This document shows positions 6,578 to 15,364 of a DNA stretch of 58,556 nt, in pieces (the stretch's first letter is position 1; the number at the start of each line of letters is the position of its first letter). The notes under the pieces are model-generated. The model ran no database searches, was not told the DNA's origin, and saw only the letters and a list, made by a program, of their open reading frames with translations. This DNA comes from an uncultured Clostridia bacterium (GTDB lineage: Bacteria; Bacillota; Clostridia; Christensenellales; Aristaeellaceae). The stretch covers positions 1-58,556 of the forward strand of contig CAKTUU010000011.1 of the NCBI GenBank assembly GCA_934621505.1, written 5' to 3'. The translations under genes and the position numbers were made by a program.

Positions 6578-7951
6578 TTAACCAATCAGAGACATGACCA
6601 GAATCACAAAAATCATCACCGGCAGCACATAGGTCATGTAGGGACGAATCCATCCGGGCATGGCCGCGCCCTTGCCTGTGTTTACCTCGGTAAAGTAATT
6701 GTTCCATCCCCAGCCATAACGGCTGGTGCAGAACAGCACATAAATGAAACTGCCAAAGGGCAAAATCAGGTTGGACACCAAAAAGTCCTCTAAGTCCATA
6801 AAGCTCTTTCCAAAAATCCGAACGCCGGACAGCAGGTTTTCCGTAAGGGCGGCGGGCAGGGCCAGCACCAGCAGCAGGCCAATGTTCAAAAGCGCGGCCT
6901 GGCGGCGGTTCAGTTTGGTCAGTTCCAGCCAGAAGGACATGATGTTTTCAAACACCGCGATCACGGTAGACAATGCGGCAAACAGCATAAACAAAAAGAA
7001 GAACGCGCCAATCACCCGGCCTCCCGCCATGTCGTTAAAGATGCTGGAAAGGGTGGTAAACAAAAACCCGGCGCCTGCGTTGCCCGCAGTAATGGGGCTG
7101 CCGTTATAGGTAAAATACGCCGGAAAGATGATGAGTCCGGACATAAGCGCCACCATGGTATCCAGCGTCACAATGGTGCGGGCCTCGCCCAGCAGCCGGT
7201 GATTTTTGTCAATATAGCTGCCAAAAATGGCGATGGATCCCATGCCCAGGCTCAGGGTAAAAAAGGCCTGCCCCATGGCGGCGGTCACCACTGTCCACAG
7301 GCCGCTTTCCCGAACGTGCTGCACGGACGGAACCAGATAAAATTTCAGCCCTTCCTTTGCCCCCGGAAGGGTGCAGGAGTAGGCGGCCAGACCAACCATC
7401 AGCACAAACAGGGCCACCATCATGACTTTTGTGATTCTTTCCACGCCCTTTTGCAGGCCGATGGAACAAATGCCAAAGCAAAGGATAATCACGGCGTAGG
7501 TAGCCAGTACGGACCTGCCCGGGTTGGAAATCATGCCGCCAAAAACGGCGCTTAATTCCGCAGTGCCGGAAGCGGACAAAATAGAGCCGTCCACATACTT
7601 GATCAGATACATCAGCATCCAGCCGGTAATGGTGGTATAAAACATCATCAGCAGATAGTTGCCGCTGATGCCCAGGTACTTCATCCAGTGCCATTTTTGC
7701 CCCGGTTTTTCCAGCTTGTCAAAGGAGGAGGCGATGCTGCGCTGGCTGGCGCGGCCCACAGACAATTCCGCCGTCATAACGGGCAGACCCAGCAGCAGCA
7801 AAAACGCAATGTAGATAACGACAAAGATGGCGCCTCCATAAGCGCCGGTAATAATGGGAAAGCGGTATACATTGCCCAGTCCGATAGCGCAGCCCGCCGA
7901 CAGCAGGATAAATCCCAGACGGGAACCCAATCTTTCTCGATTTTGTTCCAT
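6578..7951 (-). CDS. Sodium-dependent transporter of the NSS (SNF) family
   Basis: A 457-residue secondary transporter with about eleven or twelve membrane segments, expected to import amino acids or related solutes with sodium. The N-terminus has the family hallmark of an unwound first helix: GSRLGFILLSAGCAIGLGNVYRFP, where the G-x-G-N-V-x-R-F-P part binds sodium and substrate, and the second helix motif YGGAIFVVIYI follows. Length is typical for the bacterial eleven-helix type. It is a single-gene unit with its own promoter (8013-8041) and a duplicated terminator (6301-6566) split by an intergenic element. The substrate cannot be read from the sequence. Confidence 0.88.
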   Translation of the reverse strand: MEQNRERLGSRLGFILLSAGCAIGLGNVYRFPIITGAYGGAIFVVIYIAFLLLLGLPVMTAELSVGRASQRSIASSFDKLEKPGQKWHWMKYLGISGNYLLMMFYTTITGWMLMYLIKYVDGSILSASGTAELSAVFGGMISNPGRSVLATYAVIILCFGICSIGLQKGVERITKVMMVALFVLMVGLAAYSCTLPGAKEGLKFYLVPSVQHVRESGLWTVVTAAMGQAFFTLSLGMGSIAIFGSYIDKNHRLLGEARTIVTLDTMVALMSGLIIFPAYFTYNGSPITAGNAGAGFLFTTLSSIFNDMAGGRVIGAFFFLFMLFAALSTVIAVFENIMSFWLELTKLNRRQAALLNIGLLLVLALPAALTENLLSGVRIFGKSFMDLEDFLVSNLILPFGSFIYVLFCTSRYGWGWNNYFTEVNTGKGAAMPGWIRPYMTYVLPVMIFVILVMSLIG

Positions 7952-8012
7952 CCAAAAAGCCCTTCCTTCACTGTAAATGTTGATTTGGCATGTACCAGTT
8001 CAGTTGACAAAA

Positions 8013-8041
8013 ATTATAGAAGATTCGGCAAAAAAACACAA
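8013..8041 (-). promoter_or_regulatory. Promoter for the NSS transporter
   Basis: On the minus strand: TTGTGT (8036-8041), a 17-bp spacer, TATAAT (8013-8018). About 60 bases upstream of the start codon. Confidence 0.75.
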
Positions 8042-8078
8042 GTTTTCTTTTTGTATTTGATCAGGCTGTTTTTACACC

Positions 8079-8116
8079 AAAAAAGGCATCTCCTGTAAAC
8101 AGAAAACGCCTTTTCT
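8079..8116 (-). terminator. Terminator of the aldo/keto reductase gene
   Basis: An imperfect hairpin with outer stem AAAAGGC/GCCTTTT and an inner CTG/CAG pairing, ending in TTTTTT on the minus strand, about 12 bases after the stop codon. Confidence 0.65.
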
Positions 8117-8127
8117 GTATGCGTCCA

Positions 8128-9240
8128 TCACGCTTCAAAGTGCCTGGCGACCCGTTTTAAATCTTCTATAATGGGCAAATGCTGAGGGCATACCCCTTCG
8201 CACTGTCCGCAGGCGATGCAGTCGCCTGCCTTTCCGTGGGTCAGGGTAAGATTGTCATAATAGGTTCCCTGTGGCAGCCAGCCCTTATCCTTATCCTCCT
8301 GCAAATCCGCATTATACAGGGAAAAATAGCGGGGAATGGGAATGTTCTGCGGGCAGCCCTCCGTGCAGTAGGAGCATCCGGTGCAGGGTACGGCAATGCT
8401 CTGGTTGATGATTTCCATCGCCCTGGCCACCAGTTCCTTTTCCGACGGGGTCAGCGGCGCAAAATGCTGCATATAGCCGGTGTTATCCTCCATCTGTTCC
8501 AGGCTGCTCATACCGGACAAGACCACCATCACCTGATCCAGACTGGCGGCAAAGCGCACCGCCCAGGAAGGCACGGACCAGTCGGGATGGGCCTGTTTAA
8601 ACAGCCGTTCCACAGGCGCTGGCACTTTGGCCAGGGTGCCGCCCTTTACCGGCTCCATCACAATAACCGGCTTGCCGTGCTGAACCGCTACCTCATAGCA
8701 CTTACGGGACTGCACGCCCAGGCTTTCCCAATCCAGATAATTGATTTGCAGCTGCACAAATTCCATCTCCGGATGGTCGGTCAGCACCCGGTCCAGCACA
8801 TCGGCGGTATCATGGAAGGAAAAGCCCATGTGCCTGATCAGCCCCTGACGCTTCTTTTCCTGAATCCAGTTAAAACAGTCATACTTTTCATAGACCGGAT
8901 AGCTGTCGCCGCCGATGGCGTGCAGCAGGTAGTAGTCAAAGTACTCCACGCCGGTTTTGCGCCGCTGCTCGTTAAAAATACGATCCCGGTCCTCCGGACA
9001 TTTGATATAGGCGCTGTGCAGCTTTGTGGCCAGCGTATAGCTGTCCCTGGGATGGCGGCTGGTCAGCGCCGCCTTCACCGCCTCCTCGCTATGAAAGGCG
9101 CAGTACATCCAAGCCGTGTCAAAATAAGTAAAGCCCCGCTGCAAAAACAGGTCTACCATTTGCCTGGTTGTTTCCAAATCAACGGCTTCGCTTTGCGGTA
9201 ACGTAGGCAAGCGCATCATGCCAAAGCCCAGCTTTTTCAT
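8128..9240 (-). CDS. Aldo/keto reductase with C-terminal [4Fe-4S] ferredoxin domain
   Basis: A 370-residue oxidoreductase. Residues 1-280 form an aldo/keto reductase barrel (GFGMMRLP start; YFDTAWMY with the catalytic Asp and Tyr; TKLHS with the Lys; GFSFHDTAD). Residues 285-370 add two cysteine clusters, CTGCSYCTEGCP and CIACGQCEGVCP, typical of two [4Fe-4S] clusters. This AKR-ferredoxin architecture is common in anaerobes and implies electron exchange with ferredoxin or flavodoxin rather than only NADPH. GGAGG precedes the ATG. It stands alone with its own promoter (9272-9302) and terminator. Substrate unknown. Confidence 0.88.
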   Translation of the reverse strand: MKKLGFGMMRLPTLPQSEAVDLETTRQMVDLFLQRGFTYFDTAWMYCAFHSEEAVKAALTSRHPRDSYTLATKLHSAYIKCPEDRDRIFNEQRRKTGVEYFDYYLLHAIGGDSYPVYEKYDCFNWIQEKKRQGLIRHMGFSFHDTADVLDRVLTDHPEMEFVQLQINYLDWESLGVQSRKCYEVAVQHGKPVIVMEPVKGGTLAKVPAPVERLFKQAHPDWSVPSWAVRFAASLDQVMVVLSGMSSLEQMEDNTGYMQHFAPLTPSEKELVARAMEIINQSIAVPCTGCSYCTEGCPQNIPIPRYFSLYNADLQEDKDKGWLPQGTYYDNLTLTHGKAGDCIACGQCEGVCPQHLPIIEDLKRVARHFEA

Positions 9241-9271
9241 CTTTCAGTCCTCCAAACATAGATGATTTTCT

Positions 9272-9302
9272 ATTATACAACCATTTCAGGGGCAAAAGTC
9301 AA
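9272..9302 (-). promoter_or_regulatory. Probable promoter for the aldo/keto reductase gene
   Basis: On the minus strand: TTGACT (9297-9302) and TATAAT (9272-9277) with a 19-bp spacer. The -10 box is perfect but the spacing is long, so the exact -35 is uncertain. Confidence 0.55.
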
Positions 9303-9356
9303 GCCCGGCATGAAAGCATTTTTCCCCTCATACCCTCCTGAAGGGGAGGCGAGGCA

Positions 9357-10733
9357 ATGAAACGGCTGACAGACGCAAAGAGGCAAACGCTGCTGTTATC
9401 CCTGACAAACGGCGTGGTGCGGGCTCTGGGGCTATGCCTGCGCATGATTCTGTCACGGGAATTGGGGCCGGAGATCATGGGCATTAGCGAGCTGGCCGGC
9501 AGCGTACATATGCTGGCCATTACCCCGCTTACCTCCGGGCTGCCCATGGCCATCAGCCGCCTGACGGCCAAGGTGGACAGGGACAACCAGCAAAAACCCC
9601 TGCTGGCGGGCATCTGGTTTACCAGGGTGGTTTCCGCGTTTCTGATTCCCCCGCTGCTGCTTTTGTCGCCATTGATTGCCCGGCTGATGGGCGATGCGCG
9701 GGTGCTGCCGTCCCTGTGGTTTACCGCGCCCTGCGTGATGATTCTGGGCTATTCCGCCTCGCTGAACGGTTACTGCTACGGCATGGAGCAAAGCGCCCTG
9801 CCCGCCGGAAGCGAACTGATTGAGCAGCTGTGCCGGGTTGTCTTTTGCCTGCTGCTGATCAAAACGCTCCCCTTTCTGACCGCGCCCTGGCTGGCGGCCG
9901 TACCCGTCGCGGCCACCATGGCGGCGGAAATCCTGGGGCTGATTTTTGTGCTCAGGCGCATTCCGCAGCTGCCGCGGGGCCTGCGGGTGGCGGACGGATG
10001 GAAGCGGGCTGTTTTTCGCCTGGCCGCCCCCGCCACCCTTACCCGCCTGATGCAAACGGGGTTGCGTTCTTTGACCGCCATTTTGATTCCGCTTCGGCTT
10101 CAGGCCAGCGGCCTGGCCGCGGCGGAAGCAACCGCCCGCCTTGGCATGCTGAACGGCATGGCGATGCCGTTATTGATGCTGCCCTGCATCTTTACCAGCG
10201 CGCTGAGCATGGTATCCATGCCCAAACTGGCGAAGGCTGAAAACCAGCCCAAAACGCTAAAGCGCCTGCTTTGGCAATGCGCAGGCGCCTGTTTGTCCGT
10301 TGGGGCTTTGTGTTCCGCTTTGCTCTGGCTGGCCGCTCCGTTTATCAGCAGCCGCATCTACCGTCAGGCGGAATTGACCGCCCTGCTTCGGTTTTGCGCG
10401 CCGCTTACCGCGGTAATTGCCGTCAGCCATTTTTCCGGCGGCGTGTTGACGGCGCTGGGCCGCCAAAAGCAGGCCATGTATGGGGCTACCCTGTCGGCGG
10501 GCTTGTCCCTTGGCCTTACCTGGCTGTTGGCCGCCAGACCTCATTTGCGGCTGCAAGGCGTTGCGTGGGCCCATTATGCCGCAAACGCCGCGTCCCTTTT
10601 GTGGAATGCCGGTGTTTTGCTGAAAGGCTTCACCGGTGATAAATCCGGTCCATTTCCTCCGTCTCCCGGCCGTCCGGGTGATACACCACCAGCGGCGTCT
10701 GCCACAAAAGGGAGGGTCTGGCGTTTTTCATAG
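9357..10733 (+). CDS. SpoVB-like lipid-linked oligosaccharide flippase
   Basis: A 458-residue polytopic membrane protein of the MATE/Wzx (MOP) superfamily with about twelve to fourteen helices, starting with LLLSLTNGVVRALGLCLRMILSRELGPEIMG, the usual first-helix pattern of SpoVB and YtgP-type flippases. Such proteins move lipid-linked wall or spore-cortex precursors across the membrane. It lies divergent from the reductase gene and has GGGGAGG before the ATG. The last 35 residues after helix LLWNAGVLLKGF are proline- and glycine-rich and read through the 3' end of the convergent trmN6 gene (overlap of 104 bases), so the tail is probably a read-through extension. SpoVB versus a capsule Wzx cannot be separated from sequence alone. 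Confidence 0.8.
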   Translation: MKRLTDAKRQTLLLSLTNGVVRALGLCLRMILSRELGPEIMGISELAGSVHMLAITPLTSGLPMAISRLTAKVDRDNQQKPLLAGIWFTRVVSAFLIPPLLLLSPLIARLMGDARVLPSLWFTAPCVMILGYSASLNGYCYGMEQSALPAGSELIEQLCRVVFCLLLIKTLPFLTAPWLAAVPVAATMAAEILGLIFVLRRIPQLPRGLRVADGWKRAVFRLAAPATLTRLMQTGLRSLTAILIPLRLQASGLAAAEATARLGMLNGMAMPLLMLPCIFTSALSMVSMPKLAKAENQPKTLKRLLWQCAGACLSVGALCSALLWLAAPFISSRIYRQAELTALLRFCAPLTAVIAVSHFSGGVLTALGRQKQAMYGATLSAGLSLGLTWLLAARPHLRLQGVAWAHYAANAASLLWNAGVLLKGFTGDKSGPFPPSPGRPGDTPPAASATKGRVWRFS

Positions 10734-11370
10734 CCTCCAGCAGCACCAGATAGGGCGGTTTTTCCAGCTTGGAGCATACCATGCGGATTCGCTTGGGCTC
10801 CAGGCTGCTTTTGCGCAGCGCGTCGCACAATTCCAGCAGGCGTTTCGCCGGAAAAACCATATACGCCCTGCCATGGGTGCGCAAAACAGCGGCGCAGGCC
10901 GCCGCCACATCCTCGATGGTGCCGTCCGTTTCATGCCGGGCCAACGTAACGGTTCCGGAATGATTCACCAGGGTGCCGCCCTGCTTGCCGTAAGGAGGAT
11001 TGCATACCACCACGTCCATGCTTTCCCGCCCGACGGCCTGCCAGGCATGGCGAAAATCCATGGCATGTATCCGAATGCGGTCGCTTAGTCCGTTCAGGGC
11101 CACGCTGCGCCGGGCCATATCCGCCATATCCGCCTGCCATTCAAATGCGTCGAAGCAGGCCGTAGGCTCGTTCTGGCTCATCAGAAGCGGCAGGATTCCC
11201 GTTCCGGAGCCCATATCCGCCACCTTTTCCCGCTTGCGCAGGGAAGCGAAATCCGCCAGCAGCACCGCGTCCATGCCAAAGCGAAATCCATCCGGATTTT
11301 GCAAAATGCGCAGGCCGTTTCGCTGTAAATCGTCCAGCCGTTCGCCGGGTTTCATGCGTTCTTCCGTCAT
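10630..11370 (-). CDS. tRNA1(Val) (adenine37-N6)-methyltransferase family protein
   Basis: A 246-residue class I SAM-dependent methyltransferase of the TrmN6/YabB type. Motif I is VADMGSGTGILPLL and the amino-methylating catalytic motif is VVVCNPPYGK (N-P-P-Y). The N-terminal DDLQRNGLRILQNPDGFRFGMDAVLLADFA is characteristic of this family, which methylates N6 of A37 in tRNA(Val). The ATG shares one base with the stop of the SpoID-type gene upstream (TAATG), so it is the last gene of the long minus-strand train. Its 3' end overlaps the convergent flippase by 104 bases. Confidence 0.88.
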   Translation of the reverse strand: MTEERMKPGERLDDLQRNGLRILQNPDGFRFGMDAVLLADFASLRKREKVADMGSGTGILPLLMSQNEPTACFDAFEWQADMADMARRSVALNGLSDRIRIHAMDFRHAWQAVGRESMDVVVCNPPYGKQGGTLVNHSGTVTLARHETDGTIEDVAAACAAVLRTHGRAYMVFPAKRLLELCDALRKSSLEPKRIRMVCSKLEKPPYLVLLEAMKNARPSLLWQTPLVVYHPDGRETEEMDRIYHR

Positions 11371-14300
11371 TATTCCACCATTTGCAATTGGTTTGTCAGG
11401 CAATATCCCTGTAGGGTCTGGGTTTGCACGCAGCACCAGGTATCGCCCATCATCAGCACCTGCACCGTTTCTCCTGGGGCAATGCTGCCCAGAGGGCTGC
11501 CCTCCTGACGGCACATGGGCCACAGCCGCATCTCCGTCTGGCTGATGACCACGGCCTGAACCGGCGCGTCCGGCACCCGCAGGCTGGGGTCCAGCACATC
11601 GTCCAGGCTGGCGGTTGGGTCGGGCTGTTCTTCCCCGGGCTGTCGCACCGTCAGGTAGCGGGTCATGACATAGCCCCGCTTGCCGTTATACAGAATCAGG
11701 CTCCAGGTATTGCCCTCCTCCAGCAGCTTCACCCGGGCTCCATTGGAAATGGAGTCCAGCACCGCCCCGTCGCTGGCCGCCGTTTGGCGCAGGTTCAGGT
11801 CGCCGCCGCCGGTTTTTACCCAGGCGTCCACGGCTTCCTCCTCGTCAGGGTCGCCGCTGTCGCCGCCGGGTTCCGTGTCACCGCCGGGTTCCGGCTCAGC
11901 CGGGGCGGCATAGCTTAAGAAGCGGGTCATCACATAGCCCGTATAGCCCTGATAGGTGGTCTGGGCCCAGGCAGCGTCATAGGCCGTCACCACAATGGCG
12001 GTTCCCCTGGGAATGGCCGTTATCACCCTTGCGCTGGAACTGGGGGCTTGCCGCAGGTTCAGCGATCCGCTGGCGGTATTCACATACGCGGTTTGCCCGC
12101 TGGCGGGCGTTGGCGTAGCGGTGGGCTGTGCGGGAGTTGACGCATCCTGCTGTTCCACCGACAGATACCTTGTCATCACATAGCCGGTGTAGTCACGATA
12201 GCTTACACAGCTCCAGCTGTCCCCATATTGAAGCAGCCGCACCGTTTCATACGGGGGAATCTGGCAAAGCAGCTGCGCCGCCGCGTATGGCTCGGCCCGC
12301 AGGTTCAGCGAGCCGCTGGGGGTATTGACCCTGGCCGTCTGGCCCAGGGAAGGGGCGGGCGTTTCTTCCGGAGCGGCGGACGCTGTTTCAAACCGCAGAT
12401 AGCGATTCATCACATACCCGGTATAGCCGTGATAGGTGACGCGGCTCCAATCCGCCAGCTTTTCCTCCACCTGCAAAGTGATTCCTCTGGGAATGGAAGT
12501 CAGCACCTGGCCGCCGGTCACCGGCTGGGCCCGCAGGTTCAGGGAACCGCCGGATGTGGTCACGGTAGCATACAGCAGACTGCCGGTTGGGGCAGGCGTT
12601 TCTGTCGGAACCGGCGTTTCAGCAGGCTCCGGCGTTGCGTCCGGCCGCGTGCTGTCCGTTAGGGCCGGACTTTCGCTGGGTACGGGAGATTCCGCCTCCT
12701 GCTGGAAGGTCAGGAACATGCTCATCACATAGCCGTCGGTTTCCAGATAGCGCACATGGCACCATTCATCGCCCCGTTCATACACGGCGACTGTTTCTCC
12801 GGGCTGAATGCGAAGCAGAATTTCGCTGCCGCTGCGGGGCTGAGCGCGCAGGTTCAGCGTACCGCTGGGGGTGGTTACCTTCGCGGTGGAAGCGCTCAGG
12901 CCCGGTGTTGGGCTGGGCGCTGGGTCATCCTGACCCAGCAGCGTCAGGTAACGGGTCATAACATAGCCTGTGTAGCCGTTATAGGTAACGCCGCACCAGG
13001 TATCGCCCTGCTGAGTTACTTCCACCTGGGCGGTACGGGGAATGGTGGTCACAATGGAGCTGCCCGCCTGGGGCAGGGTGCGCATATTCAGCGATCCGCT
13101 TTGGGTGGTGACAATCGCCAGTTTTGTCCCCTGAGCGGGCGTGGACGGCGTTGGGGTGGGTTCCGTGGTCTGGGAAGGGGACAGACTGGCGGTCAGATAG
13201 TCCGACCGAATATAGCCGGTTTGTCCCTGATAGCTGACCCGGCTCCAGCTGCCATCGTCGGACAACAGGGTCACGCTGTCACCGCCGGTAAGCCAGGCCA
13301 AAATCTGGCCGTCCGTACTGGCGCTGGCAAGCAGGGCGACGTTCGTGGCGTCGCCGCGCACAAAGGCGGTCTGTCCGCCGTCCGTTACATTTCCGGAGGG
13401 ATAAGCCGCGCCGACCGCGGACAAAAAGCCGGTATTGGCATAAGCTGTCAGGGCGTTATACTGCACCTTGGCCCAGGAGCCGGATACGCTCAGCGCTGTC
13501 AGCACCGCTCCGGCAGGAGCCGTTCCCACCACCTTGGCGCTCATGCTGGCGTCCGCCCGCAGGTTAACAAAGTCGTTGGCGGTTACCGTAACAAAGCCCG
13601 CGATTGTTGTGACGGCGGTTTCCGTCTGCGGCGGCGTTCCGCTGATTTTCAGGGAGGCGGCGGGCACATAGCCTACCAGACTGCCAAACCGGATTTGGCA
13701 CCAGGCGCCGTCGCTGTACAAAACCTGCACCATCGCGCCGTTGCCGGCCGTGCCGATCAGACCGGCGGTTTCCGATTTTGCGGACCGGATGGCCAGCACC
13801 TTTCCCGCGCCGGGCAGAGATACGCTGGCCCGGCAGGCGGAGTCGTCCTCCCCGGTGTCCGCCGGGTCCTCCACCGTTATCTGCACCTCGTCCGAATCGG
13901 CGCTGAGGATGGTATTGGTAAAGCTGTGTTTCACACGCTTGCAGCCATCGTAATAAAAGCCCAGAATTTGATCGTAGGTATAGCCCAGCTTGGCCATCTG
14001 CATGGCTCCCCGCTGGCTCATGCCCATGCCGTGACCGTAGCGTCTGGCTTCCAGCACAAAGCTGCCATTGCTTTGGCTGACCGTCCACAGTTCATTCTGG
14101 CTGGACTGAATGCTCATGGACAGCAGGCTTTCCAGCTCGGTAAAAATGCCGCAGGTAACGGTTACCGTAGCGGTAGCGCTTTGCCCATAGGCGTTTTGCG
14201 TGCGCACATCCATGGTAAAGTCCATTTTGGTATACAGCCGGCTGGGCGCGGCGTATTTGGGCGTGTGCGGTGTTACGCTGCGCAGGGTCTGCAAAACCGT

Positions 14301-15284
14301 ATTGCTGCTGCCGGCGTTATACCCGCTTTGGTTCAGCTGGCTGATCGCCCTGGTTTTCAGCAAAGCAATCAGCCCGGAGGGATTGGCCGTGCTGGTCAGA
14401 TCCGACTGGATGGTTTTGCGCTTGACGGTGGAATTGGGATTGGCATAGTCAAAGGGGTCGTCCTTGACCTGCATATAGGCGTACTGGCTGCCGCTGCGGC
14501 TGGTTTCGGTCTGGCCGCCGTTGCTGGCGGAATAGTAGGTGGTAATGTAGCTGCCGCCATACATCAGCACTATGCCCTTGGTGGCGTCCACGGCGGCAAC
14601 ACAGTTGGCGTTGCCGGAGGGCGTTCCCCGGTACACCTGGTCGCTGGTGGTGTCCTTTACATCATACAGGCCGGAAGCGCGGTTCTGCATCATGCGCACG
14701 GTATAGGTGCGGGCCGCCACAGCCTGCGCCTTCAGGGCCTCCACATTGGTGGAATTGCCCATTTCATAGGGCAGCACGCCGTACAGATAATTCTCGATAT
14801 AAATATGCGCGATCACATACAGGTTGTACCGCCCGCCGCCGGCCACCGCGTGAAAGGACAAATCGCCCGGGTACAAATTGCCGCTTTCCCGGGCCTGACG
14901 GATATACACGCCGCTGCCCCCCGCCGAGGAATGCCGGCGCAGGGATACGGTTTTCCCCATATTATATTTTTGTCCGTTACAGGTCAGGCTGATCGCGCCT
15001 GTGCCCTGATCCATTTCCACATGAACGGCGGAACCGTTTTGCAGATATTCGCCGGTAACGCTCAGGCTGTAGGTTCCCTTCACCGTTACATCCACCTGGC
15101 TGACGCTGCCCAGAGAGGACAGGTACACCCGCACCATGCCGTTTGTGGGGCTGGACTGGTTCACCAGCGGCACCGCCTGCACGCTGACCTGGCTTGCAGA
15201 GGAAGCAAGCGCGGGCGTCAGCGCCGCGCAAACCATGCCGCACAGCAAAAGCCACGCAAGCCATCCTTTGAATTGCTTTTGCAA
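11370..15284 (-). CDS. SpoIID/LytB-domain protein with ten SH3b repeats
   Basis: A 1304-residue exported protein. Residues 1-28 are a signal peptide (hydrophobic LAWLLLCGMVCAALTPALA). Residues about 110-470 form a SpoIID/LytB domain, with VLPYEMGNSTNVEALKAQAVAARTY and the catalytic-region motif YGHGMGMSQRGAM. SpoIID is the lytic transglycosylase that, with SpoIIP, thins septal peptidoglycan during engulfment. From about residue 490 to the end come ten SH3b-type repeats of roughly 65 residues joined by Pro/Thr linkers; most carry SLNLR near the start and GYVMTRYL at the end. Classical SpoIID has no such tail. The protein is therefore either an elaborated SpoIID or a vegetative LytB-like wall remodeller anchored by SH3b wall-binding units. 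It has its own promoter at 15336-15364 and is followed by trmN6. Confidence 0.85.
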   Translation of the reverse strand: MQKQFKGWLAWLLLCGMVCAALTPALASSASQVSVQAVPLVNQSSPTNGMVRVYLSSLGSVSQVDVTVKGTYSLSVTGEYLQNGSAVHVEMDQGTGAISLTCNGQKYNMGKTVSLRRHSSAGGSGVYIRQARESGNLYPGDLSFHAVAGGGRYNLYVIAHIYIENYLYGVLPYEMGNSTNVEALKAQAVAARTYTVRMMQNRASGLYDVKDTTSDQVYRGTPSGNANCVAAVDATKGIVLMYGGSYITTYYSASNGGQTETSRSGSQYAYMQVKDDPFDYANPNSTVKRKTIQSDLTSTANPSGLIALLKTRAISQLNQSGYNAGSSNTVLQTLRSVTPHTPKYAAPSRLYTKMDFTMDVRTQNAYGQSATATVTVTCGIFTELESLLSMSIQSSQNELWTVSQSNGSFVLEARRYGHGMGMSQRGAMQMAKLGYTYDQILGFYYDGCKRVKHSFTNTILSADSDEVQITVEDPADTGEDDSACRASVSLPGAGKVLAIRSAKSETAGLIGTAGNGAMVQVLYSDGAWCQIRFGSLVGYVPAASLKISGTPPQTETAVTTIAGFVTVTANDFVNLRADASMSAKVVGTAPAGAVLTALSVSGSWAKVQYNALTAYANTGFLSAVGAAYPSGNVTDGGQTAFVRGDATNVALLASASTDGQILAWLTGGDSVTLLSDDGSWSRVSYQGQTGYIRSDYLTASLSPSQTTEPTPTPSTPAQGTKLAIVTTQSGSLNMRTLPQAGSSIVTTIPRTAQVEVTQQGDTWCGVTYNGYTGYVMTRYLTLLGQDDPAPSPTPGLSASTAKVTTPSGTLNLRAQPRSGSEILLRIQPGETVAVYERGDEWCHVRYLETDGYVMSMFLTFQQEAESPVPSESPALTDSTRPDATPEPAETPVPTETPAPTGSLLYATVTTSGGSLNLRAQPVTGGQVLTSIPRGITLQVEEKLADWSRVTYHGYTGYVMNRYLRFETASAAPEETPAPSLGQTARVNTPSGSLNLRAEPYAAAQLLCQIPPYETVRLLQYGDSWSCVSYRDYTGYVMTRYLSVEQQDASTPAQPTATPTPASGQTAYVNTASGSLNLRQAPSSSARVITAIPRGTAIVVTAYDAAWAQTTYQGYTGYVMTRFLSYAAPAEPEPGGDTEPGGDSGDPDEEEAVDAWVKTGGGDLNLRQTAASDGAVLDSISNGARVKLLEEGNTWSLILYNGKRGYVMTRYLTVRQPGEEQPDPTASLDDVLDPSLRVPDAPVQAVVISQTEMRLWPMCRQEGSPLGSIAPGETVQVLMMGDTWCCVQTQTLQGYCLTNQLQMVE

Positions 15285-15335
15285 GGCCGTACCTCCTCCG
15301 TGCTGAAAGTCGTAATACTTTCGTAACTGTTTTGC

Positions 15336-15364
15336 ATTGTATCATATTCCCGCCGCTTTGTCCA
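15336..15364 (-). promoter_or_regulatory. Promoter for the SpoIID-SH3 gene
   Basis: On the minus strand: TGGACA (15359-15364), a 17-bp spacer, TACAAT (15336-15341), with TGA directly before the -10 box. It lies inside the last codons of the spoIVFB-like gene. Confidence 0.6.

Noticed and set aside
6316..6597. A small frame across repeat copy A with a near-identical counterpart in copy B
   Set aside because: Arg/Pro-rich without a start signal; the similarity is that of the DNA hairpins, and the differing bases do not favour synonymous positions.
9310..9350. Hairpin between CCCTCC and GGGGAGG before the flippase start
   Set aside because: Short, may simply be the Shine-Dalgarno and its chance complement; too weak to call a regulator.
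11640..13200. Tandem-repeat-like DNA in the SpoIID-SH3 gene
   Set aside because: The periodicity is at the protein level (SH3b units); the DNA units are too diverged to be a CRISPR array or minisatellite.
12756..15326. 856-codon plus-strand frame over the SpoIID-SH3 gene
   Set aside because: Antisense to a domain-rich gene; repeated runs reflect the SH3 repeats read backwards.
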